Assembly: GCF_002214505.1 (NCBI RefSeq) | Contig: NZ_CP015103.1 | Location: 1,965,168 to 2,029,167 of the forward strand | DNA length: 64,000 bases | From: Thermococcus siculi | GTDB taxonomy: Archaea > Methanobacteriota_B > Thermococci > Thermococcales > Thermococcaceae | Direction of reading: 5' to 3' | Shown: positions 8,972-18,512 of the stretch, in pieces | How positions within the stretch are numbered: the first letter of the stretch is position 1 | How the letters are laid out: each line of letters starts with the position of its first letter | The notes under the pieces: model-generated | Seen by the model: only the letters and a program-made list of their open reading frames with translations | What the model was told of the DNA's origin: nothing | The model's database searches: none | Translations under genes and position numbers: made by a program

Positions 8972-9202
8972 TCAGAGGCCGCTGAGCTTTCTAACTATTG
9001 GGTTCTCGGCCTCTTCGGGCTTTATCTCCTCAACACTCTCGATCCATATCTTGTTCCTCGGAACGCGGTGCTTGCTGCCGACCTCGGAGTAGAGTATCTC
9101 AACGACGTCCTCGGCCTTGAGACCGCGGTACTCCCTGGTGAACCTCTCCCTCTTTCCGTTCCTCTCAAAGACGCCCTTAATGCGGAAGACCTTAACCTCC
9201 AT
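8972..9202 (-). CDS. rpl20A: Ribosomal protein L20a/LX (L18ae)
   Basis: Large-subunit protein of archaea, homologous to half of eukaryotic L18a. It has 76 residues, the usual length, and shows the conserved start [13 protein letters not shown], the [12 protein letters not shown] turn and the [13 protein letters not shown] strand. It is the last gene of the L39e-L31e-aIF6-LX operon; the gap to aIF6 is 17 nt with a GGAGGTGTGAGAA ribosome binding site. Confidence 0.95.
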   Translation of the reverse strand: MEVKVFRIKGVFERNGKRERFTREYRGLKAEDVVEILYSEVGSKHRVPRNKIWIESVEEIKPEEAENPIVRKLSGL

Positions 9203-9219
9203 TTCTCACACCTCCGTCA

Positions 9220-9906
9220 TCAGTCAAGGAAACCCAACGCTTCTTCAATCTTCACAATCTCGGGTCCGGTGGTGAGGTGCCCAACGACGACACCGTGAGA
9301 GTTCGCCAGCAGGCATGAGCCGACGAAGGGAACGCCCATGTTGGCGGTTCCGACGTAGATGTCCACCTTGAACAGGTCGCGGAGCCACTCAAGCTCCTCG
9401 TCGGTCGCCTCCGGGTGGACGAGACCACCCCTGTTGGTGACCACTCCAACGCTGCCAACCGCATGATAGTCGCCTATCATTCCCCTCTCGACCTCGACGC
9501 CGAGGATGTCCTCGAGCTTCTTTGCCTCCTCCCTGCTGAACTTGGCGCTCACCAGAGCGGCCCTGTCGTTGGCGAGGATCAGGTTTCCGAAAGCCGTGAG
9601 GGTGCTCTGGAACGGGACGACCTCGAGGTCAACCCCGTGCTCCTTCAGCTGGGAGTTTATATTCTCAAGCTCGGCGTCCCAGGCGTACCAGGGGACGACT
9701 ATGGCGTTGGAGTTGCCGGCCGAGAATATGCCGACTATCCTGGACTTCATTATGCTCGTCTCGATGAGGGGGACCTTGAGAACCTCCCTGAGAACCTCGA
9801 GCTTCTTCTCCCCGAGGCCCTCCCTGATGAGGACTACCTTATCCGTCGCGGTACCGTAAACACCAAGGTACGGGGAGTTCTCAAAATCGAGCCTTTCTAT
9901 GTGCAT
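9220..9906 (-). CDS. eif6: Translation initiation factor 6 (aIF6)
   Basis: Anti-association factor that binds the large ribosomal subunit (L23/L14/SRL region) and blocks premature joining of subunits. The 228-residue protein shows the five-fold pseudosymmetric pentein repeats, seen as recurrent blocks such as SPYLGVYGTATDKVVLI, RIVGIFSAGNSNAIVVP, NLILANDRAALVS, VGVVTNRGGLVHP and GSCLLANSHGVVVG. It is cotranscribed with L31e (23-nt gap) and LX. Confidence 0.97.
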   Translation of the reverse strand: MHIERLDFENSPYLGVYGTATDKVVLIREGLGEKKLEVLREVLKVPLIETSIMKSRIVGIFSAGNSNAIVVPWYAWDAELENINSQLKEHGVDLEVVPFQSTLTAFGNLILANDRAALVSAKFSREEAKKLEDILGVEVERGMIGDYHAVGSVGVVTNRGGLVHPEATDEELEWLRDLFKVDIYVGTANMGVPFVGSCLLANSHGVVVGHLTTGPEIVKIEEALGFLD

Positions 9907-9929
9907 CTCGTCACCTCTAAAAAGTGGAA

Positions 9930-10202
9930 TCAGGCGAGGGAGACCTTGGCGATCCTCTTGCCCTCGCTCTCCTCCACGATGACCTTAACGCGGAGCTTGT
10001 TGGGCGGCTTCTCAGCGCCCCTCTCCCAGAGCTTCTCGTTAACGTCGGTACCGATGACAACCTCATCGGCCTTGGCGTGTCTGGCTATCCACTCGCGGAC
10101 GAACTTAGCGGCCCTGGGTGCCCTCTTCCAGCGCGGAACGCGCTTCTTTATCTTCTTGATGGGGACAACGAATATGACTTCCTCACCGGGCTTGATCGGC
10201 AT
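9930..10202 (-). CDS. rpl31e: Ribosomal protein L31e
   Basis: Large-subunit protein placed around the polypeptide exit tunnel in archaea and eukaryotes. It has 90 residues with the family core [21 protein letters not shown], followed by the [20 protein letters not shown] segment that ends in PPNKLRVKV. It is translationally linked to L39e (10-nt gap, GGAGTGAGGTGAT in between) and aIF6. Confidence 0.96.
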   Translation of the reverse strand: MPIKPGEEVIFVVPIKKIKKRVPRWKRAPRAAKFVREWIARHAKADEVVIGTDVNEKLWERGAEKPPNKLRVKVIVEESEGKRIAKVSLA

Positions 10203-10212
10203 CTACATCACC

Positions 10213-10368
10213 TCACTCCTTAAGCTTGGTCCTTCTCCACATCCTTCTCTTCGGGTGGGTCATGACCTCCCTGTTGGTCTTGACGATGACCCAGACCGGA
10301 ATGCGCCTGTTCTGCTTCGCGGCCTTGGCAAGTCTGAGCTTCTTCGCAAGCGGCTTGTTTCTCGCCAT
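10213..10368 (-). CDS. rpl39e: Ribosomal protein L39e
   Basis: A 51-residue, very basic large-subunit protein that lines the exit tunnel. The translation begins [20 protein letters not shown], carries the invariant [12 protein letters not shown] and ends [11 protein letters not shown], which covers the complete family length. The ribosome binding site GGGAGGTGTA lies directly upstream of ATG 10368. It is the first gene of the operon L39e-L31e-aIF6-LX. Confidence 0.96.
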   Translation of the reverse strand: MARNKPLAKKLRLAKAAKQNRRIPVWVIVKTNREVMTHPKRRMWRRTKLKE

Positions 10369-10417
10369 AACTACACCTCCCGGGATTATCATGAATGCCT
10401 GTTGTTGCTTTGGCTAT

Positions 10418-10431
10418 CCTTTTTTAAGCTT
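10418..10431 (-). promoter_or_regulatory. Putative TATA box of the L39e operon
   Basis: On the minus strand an AGCTTAAAAAAGG stretch stands about 50 nt upstream of the L39e start. Transcription would begin near 10397 and leave a leader of about 30 nt containing the GGGAGGTG site. This is the only AT-rich TATA-like element in the gap between L39e and the surface protein gene. Assignment is by position and composition only. Confidence 0.4.
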
Positions 10432-10463
10432 TTTTGTGGGGGTTTGGGGTTTTCCATCCGGAG

Positions 10464-12374
10464 CTACCCCCGGCGTTTTCTCCTCATGAGGAGGGGGATT
10501 AGCGAGAGCCCGATTATCGCGGCAGGACCGCAAACGCTCGAACCCCCTTCCCCTGGCAGAGTCCGAGTGGGCGTGCTTTCCTCAGGAAGCTCCAGGGAGA
10601 CGTTGAGAACATTACTCGTGTTAATGTAGGGAATGCCGAGTTTAACGTTCCAGTTTCCGACTGGCCCCGTTACAGCGGCGGTCTTGGCCTTCAGAGCGGA
10701 GGTTATTCTACCGTCTGAGTAGTAGAATGCAAGGCAGGTACCGTCGAGAGTTGTATGGACGTTTGAAGAGTAGTCGCCCCAGACGGTTGCCCAGCCGCGT
10801 CCCTCGAGCACGATTCCCGTAACATAGAACGGGTAGTAAAAGAGCATCCCCTCGCCCACCTTGACCCCATGGAGCATTGATATGGCTTTGTGATTTGGAA
10901 CGCACTCCGAGAGGTTATCCAGAGGCACATCCAAGGCAGTAACACCCCCACCGGCGGCCCACGGGCGGGGTTCATCCGCTCCCCCCAGTACCCTTGGTGG
11001 AACTGGACTAAGGACTCTCCTCACGGGGTCGTAGGCGAAGGTTTCGTTGAAAGCCGGTCCTCGGTCATAGATGCAGAAGTTTTTGAATCCCCCACTGCTC
11101 AGCCTCCCGTATACCCACGAGCCATTGACGTTGAGGAAAAGCCCTAAAAAAGGCATCTGAAGGAAGGACACCGATGACTCATCAACCATGGCATGGAGGA
11201 GTTCCCTTCTGTTAACGCAGAGATCCACGAAAGTGAAGTTTTCGGGGGAGTAATGTGGTACGGTGCGGACGATGGAGATATAAGCCCTGCCTTCATAGGG
11301 AGGAAGCTCCAGCTCTGGAACGGAAGAGTTTCTCTCAACCCGAGCGAGGGTTCCGTTTGGAAGCTTCAGAACCGGTTGAGCACAGGTAAAAGTCTCACCG
11401 GAACCCTCAGAGTCCCGGACACGGGGTTCAACCGAGAGGTTCAGAAGGGGAGTGAGCTTCCCGTTGTGGTAGTACAGCAGAGGCGGGAAGAGCCGTTCCG
11501 TTAAAGGCGTCGCGCTGGCGTTATTCGGAAAGCAGACGAAACCTGAATGTCCAACCCACATGTAGGGGGAATAAACGCTGGACCCATTCCCAAGGAGGAG
11601 GTATTCCCTGAGGAAGTAAGGCTCTGAAGTATAGGCCTCAAGTCCGTAGCTCGGAAGGTAAAGGAGGATTCCCCCGCGGAAGGGTACCGCCCGTAAGAGC
11701 TTCAGCAGGCCCTCCTCATTCAGGCCGCTGGAGTCGCTGAAGTTCAGAAGACGGAGGTACTTCTCAAAGGCTCCAACCGGAACGGAATATGTCTCGTTGG
11801 CATAGGGGAAGGAAAAGACCAGCGAGCCGTTGGAGAGTGCTCCGCTCACAGCCATGGCATCGGGCAGGTTGAAGAGAACTTCCGAGTCAAGTTGAGAGAG
11901 GCGAACGGGCCTTCCAATCCGTCCCTCCTCCGGGAGGTACTCCATAACGGTGTAGCTTACGTTGGTGCAGGCGTCGAACTCGCAGGGGGAGAGGTGGCGG
12001 ACACCGGTGAGGAACCACTTCCTCTCGAGGGGAGCAACCGAAAGGACGGTGAAGTTGAACCTCGTCAACGGGTTCGTGACATTAACGTATTTCACGCCGT
12101 CACCGACTTCAAAGAGGATGTATTCCCTTCTGGAGAGCTGACGGCAGCCGATGTAGGAATCGGGTGAGTCTATCGGGCACATATAATCGGGCAGTTTTCC
12201 ATATTCGGACACAGTAATCCCAATGAGAGCGAAGCTTCCGTTGCTGGCGACGCTGAGGCGCATCATAACTGGATGATCTGGAAACCGATACTCTGGCGCA
12301 GGTCCGGCAATAACCTGCTGGGGGAGAACGGCACCGATGATGAAGAGGAGGACAAGGAAACGGGAGGTTCTCAC
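10464..12374 (-). CDS. Large secreted CGP-CTERM surface protein
   Basis: A 636-residue exported protein. A signal peptide (FLVLLFIIGAVLPQQVIAG) is followed by a long ectodomain rich in Asn-linked glycosylation sequons, Tyr and Pro. The C terminus is a textbook CGP-CTERM sorting signal: a Thr/Pro/Gly linker, SSVCGPAAIIGLSLIPLLM, then a basic RRKRRG tail. This signal is found in Thermococcales surface proteins and is probably processed to attach them to the membrane. Start is GTG 12374 behind GGTGGTAGT. Parts of the ectodomain resemble the protein at 4893-5885. No enzymatic motif was recognised. Confidence 0.85.
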   Translation of the reverse strand: MRTSRFLVLLFIIGAVLPQQVIAGPAPEYRFPDHPVMMRLSVASNGSFALIGITVSEYGKLPDYMCPIDSPDSYIGCRQLSRREYILFEVGDGVKYVNVTNPLTRFNFTVLSVAPLERKWFLTGVRHLSPCEFDACTNVSYTVMEYLPEEGRIGRPVRLSQLDSEVLFNLPDAMAVSGALSNGSLVFSFPYANETYSVPVGAFEKYLRLLNFSDSSGLNEEGLLKLLRAVPFRGGILLYLPSYGLEAYTSEPYFLREYLLLGNGSSVYSPYMWVGHSGFVCFPNNASATPLTERLFPPLLYYHNGKLTPLLNLSVEPRVRDSEGSGETFTCAQPVLKLPNGTLARVERNSSVPELELPPYEGRAYISIVRTVPHYSPENFTFVDLCVNRRELLHAMVDESSVSFLQMPFLGLFLNVNGSWVYGRLSSGGFKNFCIYDRGPAFNETFAYDPVRRVLSPVPPRVLGGADEPRPWAAGGGVTALDVPLDNLSECVPNHKAISMLHGVKVGEGMLFYYPFYVTGIVLEGRGWATVWGDYSSNVHTTLDGTCLAFYYSDGRITSALKAKTAAVTGPVGNWNVKLGIPYINTSNVLNVSLELPEESTPTRTLPGEGGSSVCGPAAIIGLSLIPLLMRRKRRG

Positions 12375-12443
12375 ACTACCACCGATTTGACTACGATGTT
12401 GAGTTAAAAATGTTTTGGAAAATAAAGATAATGAAACGATGCG

Positions 12444-14132
12444 TCAGAATATCAGCGGCGCCCTGTACTCGCCCCAGACCTCCCTCAGGACATCGGTGAC
12501 CTCGCCGAGGGTAGCGAGGTGCCTGTGGGCCTCGATGATGTAGGGCATGAGGTTCTCGTCTTCCGTCTCGGCGGCCTTCCTGAGCCTGTCGAGGGCCTCC
12601 TCGACTTTCTTGTTATCCCTCTCGCTCCTGAGCTTCTTAAGGCGTTCAATCTGCTTCTCCCTGATGCTCGGGTCCACCTTGAGTATCTCCACATCCAGAG
12701 GCTCGTCAACTACGAACTCGTTGACGCCAACGACGATGCGCTTCTTCTCCTCGACCTCCCTCTGGTACTTGTAGGCGCTCTCGGCGATCTCCTTCTGGAT
12801 ATAACCCCTCTCAATGGCCCTCATCATGCCGCCCATCTTCTCTATCTTCTCGATGTACTTGAGGGCCTCCTCATAGATGTGATCGGTGAGCCACTCGATG
12901 TAGTATGAGCCTCCGAGCGGGTCTATGGTGTCAACGACGCCGCTCTCGTAGGCTATAATCTGCTGAGTTCTCAGAGCAATTCTCACGCTCTTCTCGGTCG
13001 GGAGTGAAAGGGCCTCGTCGTAGCTGTTGGTGTGTAGGGACTGCGTTCCACCGAGGACAGCCGCTAAAGCCTGAATGGCAACCCTAACTATGTTGTTCTC
13101 GGGCTGCTGGGCGGTGAGGGTCGAGCCGGCCGTCTGGGTGTGGAAGCGCAGGAGCATTGAGCGCGGGTTCTTGGCGTTGAACTTCTCCTTCATGATGTAC
13201 GCCCAGAGCCTTCTGGCAGCCCTGAACTTTGCGATCTCCTCGAGGAAGTTGTTGTGGGCGTTGAAGAAGAAGCTGAGCCTTCCTGCGAACTTGTCCACGT
13301 CCATGCCCCTGTCGATGACGGCCTTGACGTACTCCATGCCATCGGCGAGGGTGAAGGCAACCTCCTGGACGGCATTTGCTCCGGCCTCGCGGATGTGGTA
13401 TCCGCTTATCGAAATCGGGTTCCACTTGGGGACGTTCTCGGCGCAGTACATGATGATGTCGGTCGTGAGCCTCATGCTCGGCTGGGGCGGGAAGATGTAG
13501 GTACCGCGGGCTATGTACTCCTTGAGGATGTCGTTCTGAACCGTTCCGCGGAGCTGGTTCGGCTGAACCCCCTGCTCCTCGGCAACGAGGATGTACATGG
13601 CGAGGAGGTTGGCGGCCGTTGAGTTGATGGTCATGCTAGTTGAGACCTTGTCGAGCGGGATTCCGTCGAAGAGTATCCTCATGTCCCAGAGGGAGTCGAT
13701 GGCAACGCCGACCTTACCGACCTCGCCCTCACTCATGGGGTGATCGCTGTCGTAGCCTATCTGGGTCGGCAGGTCGAAGGCAACGCTCAGACCGGTCTGC
13801 CCCTGTTCGAGGAGGTACTTGTAGCGCCTGTTGCTCTCCTCGGCGGTTCCGAAGCCGGCGTACTGCCTCATAGTCCAGAACCTTCCGCGGTACATGGTGG
13901 CGTAAACGCCCCTCGTGAAGGGATACTCACCGGGGAAGCCGAGCTTTTCCATATAGTCCCATTCTTCGCCGAGGTCAGCGGGAGTGTAAACGCGCTTTAT
14001 CTCAAAACCGTCGTCTGTCATGAACTTCTCCTTTCTCTCGGGCCTCTTCTCGATGAACTTTTTGACGGTCGTTTCCTCCCAGCGCTTCTCCTCCTCCCTA
14101 ATCTTCGCGAGCTTCTCCTTATCGAAGGTCAT
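12444..14132 (-). CDS. mcmA1: Methylmalonyl-CoA mutase, large (substrate-binding) subunit
   Basis: Catalyses the B12-dependent interconversion of methylmalonyl-CoA and succinyl-CoA. The 562-residue protein corresponds to the TIM-barrel CoA-binding half only; the cobalamin-binding domain is absent and must be a separate small subunit encoded elsewhere, as is usual in archaea. Conserved stretches include [52 protein letters not shown] and the [11 protein letters not shown] and [15 protein letters not shown] regions. ATG 14132 was chosen since GGTGG stands 6 nt upstream. It appears to be a single-gene unit in this window. Confidence 0.95.
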   Translation of the reverse strand: MTFDKEKLAKIREEEKRWEETTVKKFIEKRPERKEKFMTDDGFEIKRVYTPADLGEEWDYMEKLGFPGEYPFTRGVYATMYRGRFWTMRQYAGFGTAEESNRRYKYLLEQGQTGLSVAFDLPTQIGYDSDHPMSEGEVGKVGVAIDSLWDMRILFDGIPLDKVSTSMTINSTAANLLAMYILVAEEQGVQPNQLRGTVQNDILKEYIARGTYIFPPQPSMRLTTDIIMYCAENVPKWNPISISGYHIREAGANAVQEVAFTLADGMEYVKAVIDRGMDVDKFAGRLSFFFNAHNNFLEEIAKFRAARRLWAYIMKEKFNAKNPRSMLLRFHTQTAGSTLTAQQPENNIVRVAIQALAAVLGGTQSLHTNSYDEALSLPTEKSVRIALRTQQIIAYESGVVDTIDPLGGSYYIEWLTDHIYEEALKYIEKIEKMGGMMRAIERGYIQKEIAESAYKYQREVEEKKRIVVGVNEFVVDEPLDVEILKVDPSIREKQIERLKKLRSERDNKKVEEALDRLRKAAETEDENLMPYIIEAHRHLATLGEVTDVLREVWGEYRAPLIF

Positions 14133-14219
14133 GCCTACCACCTGCCCCTATTTGGGCGCCGGCCTATAAAAAGCTTTTACATAGCGAAAGGCCGGCCTTG
14201 ATGTTGGATAAATTGTCCA

Positions 14220-15026
14220 TCAGGGAAAGTCCCTGCGGAGGAGGATCCACCAGGCAGATACCAGGAGAAGAAGCGCCAAAGCGGCAAAGACCAGGGCTGT
14301 ATGGGCGGGATTCCCCACGAAGGCGCTCAGGTCGATCTTATCGAAGCCCGACTTGAGGAGCACCATCGTCTGGTACCCGAGGGTATAGCGCTCGGGGTTC
14401 TCTATGTAGGGTATCTGGGGAACGATGAACTGAAGGAGGAATATAAGCCCGAATGTGGCGAGGGAAGCGTAGAGTGGCCGGGTTATCAGGACGGATATGG
14501 CCATCGATAAAGCACCCAGGAACGCCAGCACGAGCAACGTTGCCCCGAGGGCCAGGGCCATGTCGGGAAAGCCCTTCGAGAGTCCTTCCATTCCGGTATC
14601 GTAAACCACGGGGTTGTAGAGCCATACAACGACGTAGGGGATCCCAAAGAGAACCGCGAGGGCTGAGAGACCAGCTAGAAACTTTCCGGCAACGAGTTCG
14701 CTCAGACGGAGGGGCCTCGCGAGCAGGAGCCTTATAGTGCCCCTGTCGACCTCGCTCGCGAGCAGGTCGCTCATGAGGATTATCGCTATCAGCTGGCCGA
14801 TTATGCCGAGCCAGTAGTTGGGAATCAGGTCGAGCATCAGGGCCTCAAAGGATCTGAGCATCGACTCGATCCCCTTTCCGGAGGCGTTGGGGCTGAAGAG
14901 GTATATCAGCGCCGGGAAGAAGGTTATCAGGAAGAGAATCTTGAGCTTCCTTGAGCGGATCAGCCGTTTAAACTCGCCTTCGAGGATAACGGAAAACGCT
15001 CCTCCCCACGATAGTTCCCCTTTCAT
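14220..15026 (-). CDS. ABC-2 type transporter permease
   Basis: A 268-residue integral membrane protein with about six hydrophobic segments (for example ILFLITFFPALIYLF, YWLGIIGQLIAIILMSDLL, LATFGLIFLLQFIV, ALVFAALALLLLVSAWWIL). The segment SEVDRGTIRLLLARPLRLSE is the coupling-helix signature of ABC-2 permeases such as NosY-type proteins. Its ATG overlaps the stop of the ATPase gene in an ATGA, so the two are translationally coupled and form a two-component exporter or membrane-maintenance system. The substrate is not predictable. Confidence 0.88.
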   Translation of the reverse strand: MKGELSWGGAFSVILEGEFKRLIRSRKLKILFLITFFPALIYLFSPNASGKGIESMLRSFEALMLDLIPNYWLGIIGQLIAIILMSDLLASEVDRGTIRLLLARPLRLSELVAGKFLAGLSALAVLFGIPYVVVWLYNPVVYDTGMEGLSKGFPDMALALGATLLVLAFLGALSMAISVLITRPLYASLATFGLIFLLQFIVPQIPYIENPERYTLGYQTMVLLKSGFDKIDLSAFVGNPAHTALVFAALALLLLVSAWWILLRRDFP

Positions 15027-15961
15027 TCCTCCCACCTCACGTTGAAGCGCTCCGTTAGAATCCTCTCCAGCGGACTGGTGTGGGGCTTGAAGAGCTTCAG
15101 GGCGAGCTTCTCGGAGGCGATGAATGCCGGAAGTTCCAGGAAGAAGTCATCGAGGAAGCGCTCGTCGAGCTTCACCCTCACGAGACCTTCCTCCTCCCAG
15201 GCCTCGCGGACGTACACCTTCTCCCGAAGGAAGGCGAGGAGCTTTGAAGCATCCGAGACGACCACATCGTAGTCGGTGCTCTCGATGTTTATCAGGTCCC
15301 TAACGCGCCCCTGCTCTATCAGCTGGCCGTCCTTTATCAGGCCGACGTGGTTGCAGGTTCTCTCTATCTCGCTGACTATGTGGGAGCTTACGAATATCGT
15401 CTTTCCGGCCCTGGCCAGTTCAAGGACCTTCCCGGTGAACTCCATCCTTCCCAGGGGATCGAGGTTGCTCGTGGGTTCATCGAGGATTAGAAGCTCCGGA
15501 TCGCCCATCAGTGCCATCGCGAAGATCACGCGCTGCCTCTGGCCGCTGGAGAGCTCCTTGATCCTGTTGAAGGCGAGCCTTCCAACTCCAGTGTAGGCCA
15601 TCAGCTCCCTGGCTTGCCTTATGGCCTCTTCCCTCGACAGTCCCTTCAGGCGGCCCATGTATGTGAGAAACTCGAAGATCGTCATGTCATCGTAGGCGAG
15701 GGGCTTCTCGGGCATGTAGCCGACCTTCCCTATGATCTCGACCCTCTCGCGCGGCATCTCCATACCGAAAATCTTTATCTCGCCGTAGGTCGGCTTCAGA
15801 GCCCCGGTGAGCATCTTTATGGTCGTCGTCTTTCCGGCCCCGTTCGGGCCTAGAAAGCCATAGACCGCCCCCCTCGGCACCTTCAGGTTGAGGTGATAAA
15901 CCACGTTCCTCTTCCCGAAGAACTTGGTGAGATTCCTCGTCTCGATGACATAGTCGGACAT
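15023..15961 (-). CDS. ABC transporter ATP-binding protein
   Basis: The 312-residue ATPase partner of the downstream ABC-2 permease. Visible motifs are Walker A GPNGAGKTT, signature LSSGQRQRV, Walker B LLILDEPTSNLD and the H-loop SSHIVSE. A C-terminal extension of about 90 residues after the nucleotide-binding fold is typical of ABC-2 ATPases of the CcmA/NatA type. ATG 15961 is preceded by GGGTGTTGAG. The pair forms an operon. Confidence 0.93.
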   Translation of the reverse strand: MSDYVIETRNLTKFFGKRNVVYHLNLKVPRGAVYGFLGPNGAGKTTTIKMLTGALKPTYGEIKIFGMEMPRERVEIIGKVGYMPEKPLAYDDMTIFEFLTYMGRLKGLSREEAIRQARELMAYTGVGRLAFNRIKELSSGQRQRVIFAMALMGDPELLILDEPTSNLDPLGRMEFTGKVLELARAGKTIFVSSHIVSEIERTCNHVGLIKDGQLIEQGRVRDLINIESTDYDVVVSDASKLLAFLREKVYVREAWEEEGLVRVKLDERFLDDFFLELPAFIASEKLALKLFKPHTSPLERILTERFNVRWEE

Positions 15962-16102
15962 CTCAACACCCAAAGAGCCATCGAAACGAAATTAGTTAAA
16001 GGTTTCGGAAGCCGGACAGGGCTTTTGGACCACCAAGGAACGCCGGGATGCTTTCCAGAGGTGCCCAGGAGTTCTTCCACGGGCGGTGAGTTTCCCCCGT
16101 TT

Positions 16103-17464
16103 TCAGGGAGCTTCAAAATCTCTCAGATCCCACGCCAGAAAGCCCTCTTCCCTGAGGTTTTCTTTCCCTTCAACGCCTTTGGCTACGATGCCGTAGTGGG
16201 CCTCCCAATCGTCAAGTCCGACTAATTCAGCCTTTCCCTCCAGATCCTCCATAATCCCCCTCGCCTCCCTCTCGCTTAGCTCCTTCCACTTAACCTCGAC
16301 TAAGAGGGACTTCTTTTCACGCTCATTGAGAGCAACGAGGTCAATCTCCTCCCCCCTATGCCACCATCTTCCGATTTTAGTGAAGCGGAACGGGAGCTTT
16401 CCACGTTTGTTCAGCCCGACCAAAAACTCCCTTGCAACGCCTTCAAAGACCCACCCAAGGTAGTGATTGTAGTCCTCCAGGAACTCCTCCCAGAAGTCGA
16501 GGCTCTCGAGTTCGATCTGACCTCTATACCTCTCAACGAAGCGGAAGTAGAAGGCGATGTAGTTATCCGCTATGGTGTAGCGGGTGTTCTTGGTCTTAGG
16601 CTGAGCAGTAACTGGAACATCCCTTCTGAGGAAGCCGAGCCTCTCAAGGACTTCGACGTACTTGAACAGGTTCGAGCGCGGGATTCCTGTGAAGGTGCTT
16701 ATCTCGTTGAAGCGCCTCTTCCCTTCAGCTACGGCCTTCAGAATCAGCTTGTAAACCCTTGGCTCCCTCAGCTCGCTTGAGAGGAGAAAATCGCCCTCCG
16801 CGTAGAGGAAGCCCCTCTTGCTGAAGGCCACATCCTTAACGTCCTCAAACTTCCTGAAGAGTATGAGATATGCCGGAACACCACCCGTTACCCCGTATAT
16901 CCTCACGGCCTCCCCGGCATCAACGCGAAGAAGCCTCCAGGAGTTGAAGAAGTCGAGAGGCTGGAGCCTTATCTGGCCGTCCCTCCTGCCGTAGAGCGGG
17001 CTCTTCTGGCTCAAGACGTGCTCCTCCATCATGCCGACGCTCGAACCGACGAGAATTAGGTGAATCCGTGAGCTTCTTACGATTTCGTCCACTATGTACT
17101 GGAACTCGCTCAAGACCCTTTTGTCAGACTGGATGAGGTAGGGGAACTCGTCGATGATAACGACGACTTTTCCCCTCTCGCCAATGTATTTGAAGACGTC
17201 GGCGAAGCTTGAGAAGGAGGAGGGGCTTAGATAGGGACTCGGGTATGAGTTTAGAACCGTCCCAGAAAATCCAAGGAGGTTGTCGCGGTAGCTGCTGTTC
17301 CTGGCGAGGTAGTAAACGGCGGGCTTTCCCCGTATGAACTCCTTAACCAGTCGGGTCTTCCCTACCCTCCTCCTGCCGTAGATCGGCAGAAAGGAGTTCT
17401 CCTTCCCCCAGAGTGACTCCATGAACTCCAGCTCTTTCTCCCTGTCAATGAAAGTTATCTCCAT
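16103..17464 (-). CDS. Archaeal AAA-type ATPase with DUF234 nuclease-like C terminus
   Basis: A 453-residue member of the archaeal STAND-like ATPase group common in Thermococcales. Walker A is YGRRRVGKTRLV (about residues 29-40), Walker B is KVVVIIDEFPYL (about 100-111), and the sensor-like segment HLILVGSSVGMM follows. A winged helix (FNEISTFTGIPRSNLFKYVEVLERLGFLRR) links to the DUF234 domain. That domain contains a PD-(D/E)XK-like pattern, EEIDLVALN then SLLVEVKWK. The cellular role is unknown; paralogues are multicopy and sometimes mobile. ATG 17464 lies close behind a TATA-like CCTTAAATAG (about 17488-17497), so the leader is very short. Confidence 0.85.
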   Translation of the reverse strand: MEITFIDREKELEFMESLWGKENSFLPIYGRRRVGKTRLVKEFIRGKPAVYYLARNSSYRDNLLGFSGTVLNSYPSPYLSPSSFSSFADVFKYIGERGKVVVIIDEFPYLIQSDKRVLSEFQYIVDEIVRSSRIHLILVGSSVGMMEEHVLSQKSPLYGRRDGQIRLQPLDFFNSWRLLRVDAGEAVRIYGVTGGVPAYLILFRKFEDVKDVAFSKRGFLYAEGDFLLSSELREPRVYKLILKAVAEGKRRFNEISTFTGIPRSNLFKYVEVLERLGFLRRDVPVTAQPKTKNTRYTIADNYIAFYFRFVERYRGQIELESLDFWEEFLEDYNHYLGWVFEGVAREFLVGLNKRGKLPFRFTKIGRWWHRGEEIDLVALNEREKKSLLVEVKWKELSEREARGIMEDLEGKAELVGLDDWEAHYGIVAKGVEGKENLREEGFLAWDLRDFEAP

Positions 17465-17539
17465 GGTATTATACTCAGTCCATAACTATTTAAGGCTTTC
17501 GGGGAAAGGCTATTATTTCGCCGGACCTATCTCATAATA

Positions 17540-18397
17540 ATGATAATACGAAACGTGGGCCTCGACAGTTCAGCCAAGCTTGCCTTCCAGAGCCACGCCC
17601 ACACGGATCACTTCGTCAGCGGTGAGGTCATCTTCGCCACGAAAGCCACCAAATACCTCAGCCACCTGCGGAAGGGCGGCTTTTACAGGGAAATCCCTTT
17701 TGGGAAGACCTTCTACATCGGCGATTTTAAGGCAAAGCTCTACCCCGCCGGCCACATGCTCGGCTCCGCCGGAATAAAGCTCTGGCTCCAAAACGGAACG
17801 CTCTTTTACACCGGCGATACAAAGTGGTACAAGCTGAGAACCGCGGAAAAGAGCCGCTTCCCGAGGGCGGATGTCCTCATAATTGAAGCCACCTTTGGAG
17901 TTCCGAGCTTCACCTTTCCCTCTCCGAGGGAGGCCGAGAAGAAGCTGGTCTCCTTTGTCGAGGAGGCTTTAGACCGGGGGAAGAGGCCGACCCTCTACGT
18001 CAATCAGATGGGGAAGGCCCAGGAGGTCATGAAGATACTCGACGTCCACGGGATAACAGTTAGGCCGAGCGGGGAGATGCTAAAGGTGGCGAGGGTGTAT
18101 TCCAAGTTCGGGGTCGAGTTCGGAAACATAGAGAAAGATGGGGAAGTCGTTCTCCGCTCCTACCGCTCGCCGAGGGTTGAGAACTCCCTGTCGCCGTGGG
18201 AGCTAACGGTTTCCGGCTTCGGAAGGCTCAAGCTCAGCAACCACGCGGACTTCTGGGAGCTGATGAGGATAGTAGAGAGAGTAACGCCGGAAAAGATTTT
18301 CACGGTTTATGGTTTCTCGGAGGAATTCGCACGGATTCTCCGCGGGCTTGACTATAACGCCACGGCCATTAAGCAGGGGGCCCAGTTGGAACTCTAG
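17540..18397 (+). CDS. MBL-fold metallo-hydrolase, exonuclease-like
   Basis: A 285-residue metallo-beta-lactamase-fold protein. The metal motif HAHTDH (residues about 19-24), a second-metal His in PAGHMLGSAG, the Asp in YTGDTKW and a late His in LSNHADFWEL are in the order seen in beta-CASP/SNM1-like DNA or RNA nucleases. The AGHMLGSAG segment and lack of a glyoxalase pattern favour a nucleic-acid hydrolase, but a full beta-CASP domain is not obvious. ATG 17540 lies in an AT-rich context without a strong ribosome binding site. It is a monocistronic gene upstream of hsp20. Confidence 0.8.
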   Translation: MIIRNVGLDSSAKLAFQSHAHTDHFVSGEVIFATKATKYLSHLRKGGFYREIPFGKTFYIGDFKAKLYPAGHMLGSAGIKLWLQNGTLFYTGDTKWYKLRTAEKSRFPRADVLIIEATFGVPSFTFPSPREAEKKLVSFVEEALDRGKRPTLYVNQMGKAQEVMKILDVHGITVRPSGEMLKVARVYSKFGVEFGNIEKDGEVVLRSYRSPRVENSLSPWELTVSGFGRLKLSNHADFWELMRIVERVTPEKIFTVYGFSEEFARILRGLDYNATAIKQGAQLEL

Positions 18398-18450
18398 CGA
18401 ATATGGGGAACTCACCATTTTAGTCACCAATGCACATTAAAAGACGCAAA

Positions 18451-18494
18451 ACTTTTTAAACCCTTTTTCTTTTAGTTACTACTGGTAACCAAAA
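18451..18494 (+). promoter_or_regulatory. hsp20 promoter with TATA box and Phr-like operator
   Basis: The TATA box ACTTTTTAAA spans 18451-18460, which predicts a transcription start near 18480. Exactly there lies an imperfect palindrome: left arm TTTTAGTTAC (18470-18479), five-base spacer, right arm GTAACCAAAA (18485-18494), with nine of ten positions symmetric. In Pyrococcus the heat-shock repressor Phr binds palindromic sites overlapping the start of hsp20 and AAA-ATPase genes, so this is the expected position and type of element. Phr itself is not in the window. Confidence 0.8.
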
Positions 18495-18512
18495 GGGTCG
18501 GGGGGTGAGAGC

